From the NCBI GenBank assembly GCA_026706845.1, contig JAPOXY010000205.1, forward strand, positions 1-46,373: 46,373 nt of DNA, in the 5' to 3' direction. The DNA is from Gemmatimonadota bacterium (lineage in GTDB: Bacteria; Latescibacterota; UBA2968). Made by a program: the position numbers and the translations under genes. The notes beneath the pieces were generated by a model, which ran no database searches, had not been told where the DNA came from, and saw only the letters and a program-made list of their open reading frames with translations. This document shows, in pieces, positions 26,893 to 34,435 of the stretch. Each line of letters starts with the position of its first letter. Within the stretch, counting starts at the first letter, position 1.

Positions 26893-28234
26893 ATCCTATC
26901 CCCACTACAAATCCTCCTGTGTGGAGTGGCTCGGTGATGTGCCAACGCATTGGGAAGTGCGGCGGTTGAAGCGCGTCGCATCATTGAATCCAAGTAAGAC
27001 CGAATCGCAGGCATTTCTGACGGCAGACATGCCAGTAATATTTCTACCTATGGAACGAGTGGGGGCGGACGGAAAAATAGATGAAAAGATGGTGTCTGCC
27101 TCCAGTGTTTGGAATGGCTTTACTTATTTTAGACGAGATGATGTTCTCGTTGCCAAAATCACCCCTTGCTTTGAGAATGGCAAGGGTGCGTGTCTTGATT
27201 CCTTATCTACGGTAATCGGTTTTGGATCAACTGAATTTCACGTTTTAAGATCGAGCCCCTCAGTTTTACCACAATTTCTGTATCGACTTACCGCCCTTGC
27301 AGAATTTCGGCATTCTGGTGCTGAGGAGATGACCGGAGCAGCAGGTCAACAACGAGTACCACAGGCATTTGTGGCAAACTATCCCCTTCCTCTCCCACCC
27401 CTCTCCGAACAAACCGCTATCGTCCGCTATCTTGATCATACTGACGAGCGCATCTGCCACTACATCAGCAGCAGAGAGCGGCTCATCGAACTGTTGGAGG
27501 AATATCGGCAGGCGGTCATCCACCACGCAGTCACGCGCGGCCTTGATCCCGATGTGCGTCTCAAGCCATCGGGTGTGGAGTGGCTGGGCGATGTGCCAGC
27601 GCATTGGGAGGTGAGGCGATTTAAAACTATAGGGAAGAACTTTACGAATGGAACTACTGCTGAACAGTTGGCGACAGGTATCTCCGATTTCCCCGTTTCA
27701 AGAATCGAAACTATATCTACAGGTCAGATTACTTATTCAAAAGTGGGCTACTTGAATGAATCTTCAGTTATCAAATCCTTTTATTTACAGCCAGATGATT
27801 TTCTCATTAGCCATATCAACAGCTATGAGAGAGTTGGTAATTCTGCCAGATACAAAGGTGAACGTGCTCTGCTACATGGGATGAATTTGATACGTATTAC
27901 GCCACTAAAGGTCATTGTCCCGAATTACCTTGAATACTTACTAAAATCTTCACTGTTTATTGGGAGTATGCAACGGGCCTGCAAGCCAGCTATTAATCAA
28001 GTGTCTGTTACAACGGCAGCAATTAAAGCAATACAATTTCCTCTCCCACCCCTCGCCGAACAAACCGTCATCGTCCGCTATCTCAATAAGGCCACCGCCG
28101 ATATTGACGCTGCCATTGACCGCGCTCGGCGAGAAATTGAGTTGCTGGGTGAATACCGTACGCGGTTGATTGCCGATGTGGTTACAGGCAAAGTAGATGT
28201 GCGCGAGGCAGCGGCTGAGTTGTCCGCTGTTTAA
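26876..28234 (+). CDS. hsdS: Type I restriction enzyme specificity subunit
   Basis: The 452-aa protein has two target-recognition domains separated by conserved helices. The halves are recognisable as repeats: VEWLGDVPTHWEVRR (about residue 17) recurs as VEWLGDVPAHWEVRR (about 237), and PLPPLSEQTAIVRYL (about 172) recurs as PLPPLAEQTVIVRYL (about 389). Each half reads one part of a split DNA site. The start is the ATG at 26876, which overlaps the ATPase gene by 17 bp; an upstream in-frame TTG is less likely. It serves both HsdM and HsdR, which lies 3.2 kb downstream. The near-identical DNA of the paired repeats would allow domain exchange by recombination. Confidence 0.95.
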   Translation: MIANLKSYPHYKSSCVEWLGDVPTHWEVRRLKRVASLNPSKTESQAFLTADMPVIFLPMERVGADGKIDEKMVSASSVWNGFTYFRRDDVLVAKITPCFENGKGACLDSLSTVIGFGSTEFHVLRSSPSVLPQFLYRLTALAEFRHSGAEEMTGAAGQQRVPQAFVANYPLPLPPLSEQTAIVRYLDHTDERICHYISSRERLIELLEEYRQAVIHHAVTRGLDPDVRLKPSGVEWLGDVPAHWEVRRFKTIGKNFTNGTTAEQLATGISDFPVSRIETISTGQITYSKVGYLNESSVIKSFYLQPDDFLISHINSYERVGNSARYKGERALLHGMNLIRITPLKVIVPNYLEYLLKSSLFIGSMQRACKPAINQVSVTTAAIKAIQFPLPPLAEQTVIVRYLNKATADIDAAIDRARREIELLGEYRTRLIADVVTGKVDVREAAAELSAV

Positions 28235-28254
28235 TGAACAGAAATAGAGGTTAT

Positions 28255-28830
28255 ATGGACAATCACGCAGTTTTCAAGATGACGCCCGGACGCGCCGCGC
28301 TGGTAGGGCTGATGGACTGTTATGTGCGCGGCTTGCTGGATCCATTCGTGACGCTGCTGGAAGTGCATAAGCTCATGTATTTTATGCAGGTCGCAGGCGA
28401 GCCGTTGAGATTGAAATTCGTTAAAGCCACGTATGGGCCTTATGCTAAGAACCTCCGGCATGTTTTGAACGCCATTGAGGGACATCTGGTGTCCGGCTAT
28501 GCAGATGGTGGCGATGCGCCCGATAAGGAATTGGAATTGGTTCCAGGCGCGCTTGAAGATGCCCATGCGTTTCTCGAAAACACACCTGAAACGCAGGCGC
28601 GCTTTGAAAGAGTTTCCGCGCTTATTGAAGGGTTCGAGTCGTCGTTTGGCCTGGAATTGCTCTCTACGGTGCATTGGATCGCCAGCGGGGAGGAGATATT
28701 GGACTTTGACGACATAGTGAATCACACTTACGTCTGGAGCGAGAGAAAGAAGCAGTTTTCACAGCGTCAGATTAAGATTGCATTTGATGTTTTGTCAGAG
28801 AAGGACTGGATTGTGCATTCCGATGTGTGA
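28255..28830 (+). CDS. Stand-alone DarG C-terminal-domain-like protein (macrodomain missing)
   Basis: The 191-aa product runs TPGRAALVGLMDCYVRGLLD, LLEVHKLMYFMQ, YGPYAKNLRHVLNAIEGHL, SGYADGGDAP and FGLELLSTVHWIAS. From memory this matches the region following the macrodomain in DarG, the antitoxin of the DNA-ADP-ribosylating toxin DarT. The macrodomain that normally precedes it is absent, because hsdS ends just upstream. No DarT gene is present in the window. In DarTG the C-terminal domain alone is reported to block DarT by mimicking single-stranded DNA, so a lone copy could still inhibit a toxin. The start at 28255 follows AGAGG; an ATG at 28234 overlapping the hsdS stop is possible but lacks a ribosome site. 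It could instead be a distant DUF4065-type protein. Confidence 0.65.
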   Translation: MDNHAVFKMTPGRAALVGLMDCYVRGLLDPFVTLLEVHKLMYFMQVAGEPLRLKFVKATYGPYAKNLRHVLNAIEGHLVSGYADGGDAPDKELELVPGALEDAHAFLENTPETQARFERVSALIEGFESSFGLELLSTVHWIASGEEILDFDDIVNHTYVWSERKKQFSQRQIKIAFDVLSEKDWIVHSDV

Positions 28831-29311
28831 GACAGCGCATCCAGGAAGGACATTTCATAAATAAAAATTAAAGAAAACGAGTCTAAAAAAGAGTATTATA
28901 TAAAAAGAAAATATATAAATATTTGTTTTAAAAAGATTTGTCCTTTAATAAATTTTAGAATATTTTGAGAGTTTATTAAAGGATTTAGCAAAGTCACGTT
29001 GTTTTTCAAGCTCTCGATTGACTATGAGCCTGAATCTTTTAACTTTGTTTGACGGTTGCTTGACGGTTGTTTGATAGAAAATCCAAAAAATGATTCGGCA
29101 GAGCAGATTCGATTTTGTAACTTATTGTTATACAAATATTTACTGTTTTGGAATTTGTTTGATGGTTGTTTGATAGAAAATCCGAAAAATGACTCGATGG
29201 AGTAGATGTAATTTTGTAACTCATTGTTATAAAATTACTTACTGTTTTGGAATTTGCTTGATGGTTGTTTGATGGAAGCCAAATGATCACCGACACCACA
29301 GAGCGCGTTTG
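28831..29311. other. AT-rich gap holding repeat array 1
   Basis: About 480 bp without a convincing gene. The first 200 bp are very AT-rich with no clear hairpin terminator for the hsdS unit. From 29048 the tandem array described separately begins. A minus-strand frame stays open through the array only because 99 is a multiple of three. Confidence 0.6.
29048..29290 (+). repeat. Repeat array 1: 99-bp tandem units with 11-bp iterons
   Basis: Copies begin at 29059, 29158 and 29257, an exact 99-bp period; the third copy is truncated after about 34 bp. Each copy starts with 11-bp iterons, CTTGACGGTTG or TTTGATGGTTG then TTTGATAGAAA, with an extra iteron at 29048. A spacer follows with ATTTTGTAAC and TTGTTATACAA or its variant, then TACTGTTTTGGAA. 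Since 99 is nine times 11, all iterons sit on one helix face. The last iteron runs straight into the 9-codon hsdR-start remnant at 29283. Possible roles are operator array for the XRE protein, promoter region, or recombination site. Confidence 0.85.
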
Positions 29312-29312
29312 A
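29283..29312 (+). pseudogene. Remnant of an hsdR start (nine codons)
   Basis: ATG at 29283 encodes Met-Ile-Thr-Asp-Thr-Thr-Glu-Arg-Val and then TGA. The real hsdR at 31398 begins Met-Thr-Thr-Asp-Thr-Thr-Glu-Arg-Gly. The codons differ mostly at synonymous positions. In both places the start follows the last iteron of an array (TGATGGAAGCC and TGACTGGAACC) within about 11 bp. This suggests the piece is an old duplicated or displaced hsdR 5' end. It is short, so chance resemblance is not fully excluded. Confidence 0.55.
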
Positions 29313-29479
29313 TGTCTATTGCAGGGCGTCCCGATATTGGATATACTCTCACAGACTTGAAGAACCATAGTGAGGCCGCGCGAAATAATTTGAGGGTGGA
29401 GGTCTTTGAAGGGGCTATGGAAGAATTGGGTGATGTGACGATTGTAGCAGAGGTTAATGATAGAGGTTGTAACCCATGA
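29312..29479 (+). CDS. 55-aa unknown protein, coupled to XRE-ImmA gene
   Basis: The frame starts MSIAGRPDIGYTLTDLKNH, is soluble and acidic toward the end (VEVFEGAMEELGDVTIV) and finishes NDRGCNP. Its TGA overlaps the next ATG as ATGA, the usual sign of translational coupling in an operon. The family is not recognised. Small acidic proteins ahead of XRE-ImmA genes could be antitoxin or inhibitor components, but nothing in the sequence proves this. The ribosome site is weak (GAGCG). The start codon overlaps the stop of the hsdR remnant (TGATG). Confidence 0.5.
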   Translation: MSIAGRPDIGYTLTDLKNHSEAARNNLRVEVFEGAMEELGDVTIVAEVNDRGCNP

Positions 29480-30642
29480 GTAGCCGACGTTTGCAAATAA
29501 CATTGCAGCCTGCTGTGTTGCGGTGGGCGCGGGAGCGGGCGCGCATTGATGCCGAGCAACTGGCGGATAAGATGCAGGTGAAGCCAGAGCGCGTGTTGGC
29601 GTGGGAACGCGATGGCAGGATCAGTATTGCCCAGGCAGATAAACTTGCCCAGCGTACGCATACCGCTCTGGGCTTGCTATACTTAACAGAGCCGCCCAAA
29701 GATCTCTTGCCAATACCCGATTTTCGTACCCGAGACGATGATCTGCAGCCGAGTGTCAATCTCCTCGATACTATTTATCTGATGCAGCGTCGTCAGTCCT
29801 GGATGCGCGACGAGTTAATCGGGGAGGGTGCCAGACCGCTGAGCTTCATTGGAAACTATGAGATAGGTGGCGATCCCCTGCAAGTCGCCCGTGCAATGCG
29901 TGATGCACTCCAACTTACTGACGATTGGGCTGCATCTGTATTTACCTGGTCTGATGCCCTTGGGCATTTGCGGAGTAGAGCCGAGGATGCCGGTGTGCTG
30001 GTGGTTTTCAATGGCATTGTGGGAAATAATACAAGCCGCAAACTCGATCCGGATGAATTTCAAGGCTTTGCTCTCGTAGATGAGTATGCTCCGTTGGTCT
30101 TTGTGAATAATGCCGACTTCAAAGCAGCGCAGATGTTCACCCTCGCTCACGAACTCGCACATCTTTTTGTTGGAGAGACTGGGGTATCCAGTTTTGAACA
30201 TCTGAAGTTCGATTCTAATACCACAGAGAGATTTTGTGACCAAGTAGCGGCGGAATTTTTAGTGCCAGCAGAGGAGTTGCGAGCCTTTTGGCCTACAGCT
30301 GAGCGGACAAGCGATCCTTATCAACCTGTTGCACGTCAATTCAAAGTGAGTTCTCTCGTAGCCGCACGTCGAGCGCGCGATCTCGGCTTGATTGACCCGA
30401 TTGCCTTTTTCAAATTCTATGACGAATATACAGACAGGGAATGGCACAGCAGTCAGCAAAGTCAAGCAAGTGGTGGAAATTTCTGGAATACTCAGAAATG
30501 GCGCATTGGCACTCGATTTGGTAGTGCAATCTTCCGAGCAGTTAAAGAAGGCCGTCTGCTCTATCGCGAAGCGTACAATCTCACCGGTCTGAAGGGAGAA
30601 ACTTTTGAAAATATGCGAGACAAGATGGAGATACAGGTGTGA
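29476..30642 (+). CDS. XRE-type HTH domain fused to ImmA/IrrE metallopeptidase
   Basis: The 388-aa protein has an N-terminal XRE helix-turn-helix (residues about 8-65, ending VLAWERDGRISIAQADKLAQ). A central domain follows, then an M78-family ImmA/IrrE zinc peptidase with H225-E-L-A-H229 in TLAHELAHLFVG and a downstream DQVAAEFLVP. Such proteins bind their own promoter and cleave a repressor or partner after a signal, as ImmA does in ICEBs1. It is coupled upstream to the 55-aa gene and downstream to a PIN gene (4-bp overlap). The XRE domain is the natural candidate to bind the iterons on either side. Confidence 0.9.
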   Translation: MSSRRLQITLQPAVLRWARERARIDAEQLADKMQVKPERVLAWERDGRISIAQADKLAQRTHTALGLLYLTEPPKDLLPIPDFRTRDDDLQPSVNLLDTIYLMQRRQSWMRDELIGEGARPLSFIGNYEIGGDPLQVARAMRDALQLTDDWAASVFTWSDALGHLRSRAEDAGVLVVFNGIVGNNTSRKLDPDEFQGFALVDEYAPLVFVNNADFKAAQMFTLAHELAHLFVGETGVSSFEHLKFDSNTTERFCDQVAAEFLVPAEELRAFWPTAERTSDPYQPVARQFKVSSLVAARRARDLGLIDPIAFFKFYDEYTDREWHSSQQSQASGGNFWNTQKWRIGTRFGSAIFRAVKEGRLLYREAYNLTGLKGETFENMRDKMEIQV

Positions 30643-31160
30643 TAAATCAGGCTCCATCCTTGTTCGTGCTGGATACAAGTGTTTTTATACAGGCTCATCG
30701 CCTCTATTACGCGCAAGATCTATGTCCGGGATTCTGGGATAGTCTGACGCATTATTGCAGCGAGGGGCGGGTGTTAAGCATTGATCGCGTTCGTGACGAA
30801 ATGCTTAACAACCAGGATCAACTATCTGAGTGGGTTAATCAAGCACCAGATAGTCTTTTTGTATCATCCGCGGAACCAGAGGTTGTAAATGCTTTTACGG
30901 ACATGATGGACTGGGTACAGGGGAATGAGCAGTTTCAACTTGAAGCAAAAGAGGAGTTCGCAGGCGTAGCTGATGGATGGCTTGCGGCCTACGCGAGGGT
31001 TCACAGCGCGGTTGTGGTTACTCAAGAGGTATATAGTCCAGGCGTGAGGAAAAGGGTTCCTCTGCCAAATGTATGTAGAGAGTTCGGTGTTGATTACCGA
31101 GACACTTTTGAGATGTTGCGAGAGCTTAAGGTCAGTTTCGACTGGAGACGTTCTCCATGA
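30639..31160 (+). CDS. PIN-fold protein of the DUF4411 family
   Basis: The 173-aa protein has the PIN N-terminal strand LFVLDTSVF with the first acidic metal ligand D12, a middle SIDRVRDEML segment with conserved acidic residues, and GVADGWLAAYA plus VVTQEVYSP for the remaining ligands. PIN domains are Mg-dependent ribonucleases, most often toxins of toxin-antitoxin pairs. DUF4411 genes are commonly found directly after XRE-ImmA genes, as here. It starts with GTG overlapping the upstream stop by 4 bp. The toxin role is inferred from family and context. Confidence 0.85.
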   Translation: MINQAPSLFVLDTSVFIQAHRLYYAQDLCPGFWDSLTHYCSEGRVLSIDRVRDEMLNNQDQLSEWVNQAPDSLFVSSAEPEVVNAFTDMMDWVQGNEQFQLEAKEEFAGVADGWLAAYARVHSAVVVTQEVYSPGVRKRVPLPNVCREFGVDYRDTFEMLRELKVSFDWRRSP

Positions 31161-31184
31161 CTACTTTGACCTGAGTTGCTGCTC

Positions 31185-31397
31185 GGTAATTGACGGGTAA
31201 TTGATGGGTAATTGACACATAGGGAACCGGGAAACTGTGAATTTTACTTAACTGATTTATTTTACTCAAATTATGTTAATTGATGGGTAATTGACTGGTA
31301 CTTGACTGACGAGCAGAGATATGAGATCGTATTTTTCGTAAATTATTGAATATACAATAGTTATTTTACTTGACTGGTACTTGACTGGAACCTCCTG
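31185..31397 (+). repeat. Repeat array 2: 90-bp units with 11-bp iterons, upstream of hsdR
   Basis: Three iteron clusters begin at 31185, 31275 and 31365, exactly 90 bp apart. Within clusters the step is 11 bp: GGTAATTGACG, GGTAATTGATG, GGTAATTGACA; then GTTAATTGATG, GGTAATTGACT, GGTACTTGACT; then TTTACTTGACT, GGTACTTGACT. The spacer of the second unit contains GAGCAGA and TATTGAATATACAATA, recalling GAGCAGATTC and TATTGTTATACAAATA in array 1. The last iteron ends 11 bp before the hsdR ATG, which has no Shine-Dalgarno sequence. A promoter/operator role is likely; recombination between arrays is also possible. Confidence 0.85.
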
Positions 31398-34382
31398 ATG
31401 ACCACTGATACAACTGAACGCGGTTTAGAAGATCGCATTTGCGAGATGTTGGCTGGTAGGGCGGATGAATCGGGTACGGGTGATGTAGGGGAGCGTCCGG
31501 CTGCCTATAGCGCGGGTTGGCGTTATGGGGATCGCGAGGATTATGACCGCGAGTATTGCGTGGATCTGGCGCAGTTGACGGCTTTTCTGGTGGCGACGCA
31601 GCCGGAGATTGCTGAGGCGCTTTCTCTGGAGAGCGATAATCCAACGCGACGCCGGTTTCTCGCCCGGTTGAAGAGTGAGGTTGGCAGGCGTGGGATTGTC
31701 GATGCGCTTCGCAATGGGGTCAAGCACGGGCCGCATGATATTGCGCTTTTTTACGGTGCGCCGTCGCCGGGCAACCGTCGGGCAGCAGCGCTTTACGAGC
31801 AGAATCGCTTTTCGGTTACGCGCCAGTTGTCGTATAGCAATGCCAATAAGCGGCTCGCGCTGGATCTTGCGCTGTTTATCAATGGCCTGCCGGTGGCGAC
31901 TTTTGAGTTAAAAAATAGCCTTACTAAGCAGACGGTGGCAGATGCGGTTGAGCAATACAAACGCGACCGTGATCCGAGGGAGGAACTTTTCCGCATTGGT
32001 CGTTGTTTGGCTCATTTCGCGGTGGATGAACACGAGGTGATGTTCTGTACGCATCTCAAGGGTAAGTCGTCCTGGTTTCTGCCTTTTAATAAGGGTTGGA
32101 ATGACGGTGCTGGCAATCCGACCAATCCCAATGGCCTTAAGACCGATTATTTGTGGCAGGAGGTTCTGACCCGGCAGAGTTTGACGGATATTATCGAGAA
32201 TTACGCTCTGCTGGTGGAGTCTGCTGACGCGCAGACCGGGCGCAGGTCTCGGACGCAAATTTGGCCGCGCTATCACCAGTTGGATGTGGTGCGGAAGTTA
32301 CTGGCTGATGCTGTGGAGAAGGGGGCGGGGCAGCGCTATCTCATTCAGCATTCGGCGGGTAGTGGTAAGTCCAATTCTATCGCCTGGTTGGCACACCGTC
32401 TCATTGGGCTGGAAAAGGGCGGTGAGATGGTTTTTGATTCGATTATTGTTGTGACTGACCGGATTATTCTGGATAGGCAGATTAACGATACGATTCGGCA
32501 GTTCGCGCAAGTGGGGGCGACTGTCGGGCATGCCGAAAATTCTGGCGATCTGCGTCGCTTTATCGGCGAAGGAAAGAAAATTATTATCTCTACGGTGCAG
32601 AAGTTTCCGTTTATCCTGGACGAGATTGGCGCAGAACATCGGGGGAGCCGCTTTGCCATCATTATTGACGAAGCGCATTCCAGCCAGGGCGGGCGCACGT
32701 CTTCGGCGATGGCGCAGGCTCTGGGCGACCATGAGGACGGGGATGATGAAGATACGTTTGAAGATAAGATTAACCGGATTATTGAGCAAAAGCGTCTGTT
32801 GACCAATGCGAGCTATTTTGCTTTTACTGCTACGCCGAAGAATAAGACGCTGGAGTTATTTGGCACACCATCGCCGCAGCCCGATGGCACGACAAAGCAT
32901 CGGTCTTTCCACGGCTATGCGATGAAACAGGCGATTGAGGAGGGTTTCATTCTGGATGTGCTGGGTAATTATACGCCGGTAAAGAGCTACTACCATCTCG
33001 CCAAGACGATAGAAGATGATCCGGAGTTTGATACAATAAAGGCGAGAAAGAAGCTCATCAGCTATGTGGAAACACACAGTCATGCGATTCGCCTCAAAGC
33101 GGAGATTATGGTTGACCACTTCCACGAGCAGGTGCTGGCACCGCGCAAAATTGGGGGACAGGCACGGGCTATGGTTGTAACTGGTGGTATTCAGATGGCG
33201 ATTGAATACTATCACGCTATCCGCAATTACCTGAACGAGCGCAATAGTCCGGACAAAGCTATTGTTGCTTTTTCTGGCGAGGTGGATTACGGAGGTGAGA
33301 GGGTGAGTGAATCGTCGTTGAACGGTTTTCCGTCATCGCAAATAGCCAATAAGATTCAGGAAGATCCCTATAGGCTTCTGGTCTGCGCGGATAAGTTTCA
33401 GACGGGCTATGATGAGCCTTTGCTGCATGTGATGTACGTGGATAAGGTGCTTTCCGGTATTAAGGCCGTGCAGACTCTTTCGCGTCTCAACCGCGCCCAC
33501 CCTGATAAGCGCGATACGTTTGTGCTGGATTTCTACAATGACGCTGAGATGATAAAGGATGCTTTTGCTGATTACTACCGCACGACTATTTTAGCGGATG
33601 AAACCGATCCGAACAAGTTGCACGATCTCAAGGCCACGCTGGATGGCCGACAGGTTTATTCCGATGAGCAAGTCCACAATGTAGTGGCGTCGTATTTGAA
33701 GGGCGATGACCGTGGGGCTTTTGATCCCATTCTGGATGAGTGTGTGGCGATCTATCGCAGTGAACTGGATGAGGATGGGCAGGTTGAATTTAAGGGGAAT
33801 GCCAAAGCCTTTGTACGCGCATACAACTTTTTGTCTCAGGTGCTTCCCTACGCGAATGTGGAGTGGGAACAGCTTTCCATTTTTCTGAATTTTCTCGTTC
33901 CCAAGTTGCCGACGCCCGTTACTGAAGATTTGTCGCTGGGTATTGAGGGTGCTATTGATATGGATAGCTATCGCGCGGAGAAACAGGCGACGATGCAAAT
34001 TCTGCTGTCCGATGAGGATGCCGAGATCGATCCGGTGCCCACAGGTGGTGGCGGTCATAAGCCAGAGCCGGAAATGGACCGGCTTTCCAATATTCTCCGG
34101 TCGTTCAACGATCTTTTTGGGGATATTCCGTGGACCAATGAAGACCGCATTCGCAGGATGATTACCGAGGATGTTCCGAAGATGGTTGATTCGGATAGTG
34201 CCTATCGCAATGCGCGAGAACATTCAGATGAGCAGAATACGCGCATTGAACACGATAAGGCGTTGGAGAAAGCGATTATGGCTCTGCTCTCGGACGATAC
34301 TGAACTTTACAAGCAGTATTCCCAGAATGAAGCGTTTAAGCGTTGGCTGGAAAATAGCGTGTTTGAACTGACCAATCGCTAA
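31398..34382 (+). CDS. hsdR: Type I restriction enzyme endonuclease/translocase subunit
   Basis: This 994-aa HsdR has the N-terminal nuclease D156...E170-L-K172 in LDLALFINGLPVATFELKN. The superfamily II translocase core follows: motif I HSAGSGKSN at about 317-325, motif II D424-E-A-H, motif III FAFTATP and motif VI QTLSRLNRAHP. A helical C-terminal region contacts the methyltransferase. It pulls DNA by ATP hydrolysis and cuts it when the site is unmethylated. It lies 3.2 kb from hsdS, separated by the DarG-like gene, two repeat arrays and the XRE-ImmA/PIN cassette, so its expression is probably independent of hsdMS. Confidence 0.96.
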   Translation: MTTDTTERGLEDRICEMLAGRADESGTGDVGERPAAYSAGWRYGDREDYDREYCVDLAQLTAFLVATQPEIAEALSLESDNPTRRRFLARLKSEVGRRGIVDALRNGVKHGPHDIALFYGAPSPGNRRAAALYEQNRFSVTRQLSYSNANKRLALDLALFINGLPVATFELKNSLTKQTVADAVEQYKRDRDPREELFRIGRCLAHFAVDEHEVMFCTHLKGKSSWFLPFNKGWNDGAGNPTNPNGLKTDYLWQEVLTRQSLTDIIENYALLVESADAQTGRRSRTQIWPRYHQLDVVRKLLADAVEKGAGQRYLIQHSAGSGKSNSIAWLAHRLIGLEKGGEMVFDSIIVVTDRIILDRQINDTIRQFAQVGATVGHAENSGDLRRFIGEGKKIIISTVQKFPFILDEIGAEHRGSRFAIIIDEAHSSQGGRTSSAMAQALGDHEDGDDEDTFEDKINRIIEQKRLLTNASYFAFTATPKNKTLELFGTPSPQPDGTTKHRSFHGYAMKQAIEEGFILDVLGNYTPVKSYYHLAKTIEDDPEFDTIKARKKLISYVETHSHAIRLKAEIMVDHFHEQVLAPRKIGGQARAMVVTGGIQMAIEYYHAIRNYLNERNSPDKAIVAFSGEVDYGGERVSESSLNGFPSSQIANKIQEDPYRLLVCADKFQTGYDEPLLHVMYVDKVLSGIKAVQTLSRLNRAHPDKRDTFVLDFYNDAEMIKDAFADYYRTTILADETDPNKLHDLKATLDGRQVYSDEQVHNVVASYLKGDDRGAFDPILDECVAIYRSELDEDGQVEFKGNAKAFVRAYNFLSQVLPYANVEWEQLSIFLNFLVPKLPTPVTEDLSLGIEGAIDMDSYRAEKQATMQILLSDEDAEIDPVPTGGGGHKPEPEMDRLSNILRSFNDLFGDIPWTNEDRIRRMITEDVPKMVDSDSAYRNAREHSDEQNTRIEHDKALEKAIMALLSDDTELYKQYSQNEAFKRWLENSVFELTNR

Positions 34383-34435
34383 GCTGGGGACTCCGCGTAT
34401 TGGAGAATATAGAGCAAAAGGTGAGAAGTTCAGTG

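Noticed and set aside
28231-28830. A DarT toxin or macrodomain frame near the DarG-like protein
   Set aside because: Neither was found in any frame between hsdS and hsdR.
29039-29503. Minus-strand 151-codon open frame with 33-residue repeats through array 1
   Set aside because: It is open only because the DNA unit is 99 bp long. It has no ribosome site and no protein-like composition, and it crosses the 55-aa gene and the remnant start.
29048-31397. CRISPR array or retron/ToxN-type antitoxin RNA repeats
   Set aside because: Units are in direct contact without unique spacers, there are no cas genes, no reverse transcriptase and no ToxN-like gene; iteron-type operators explain the pattern better.
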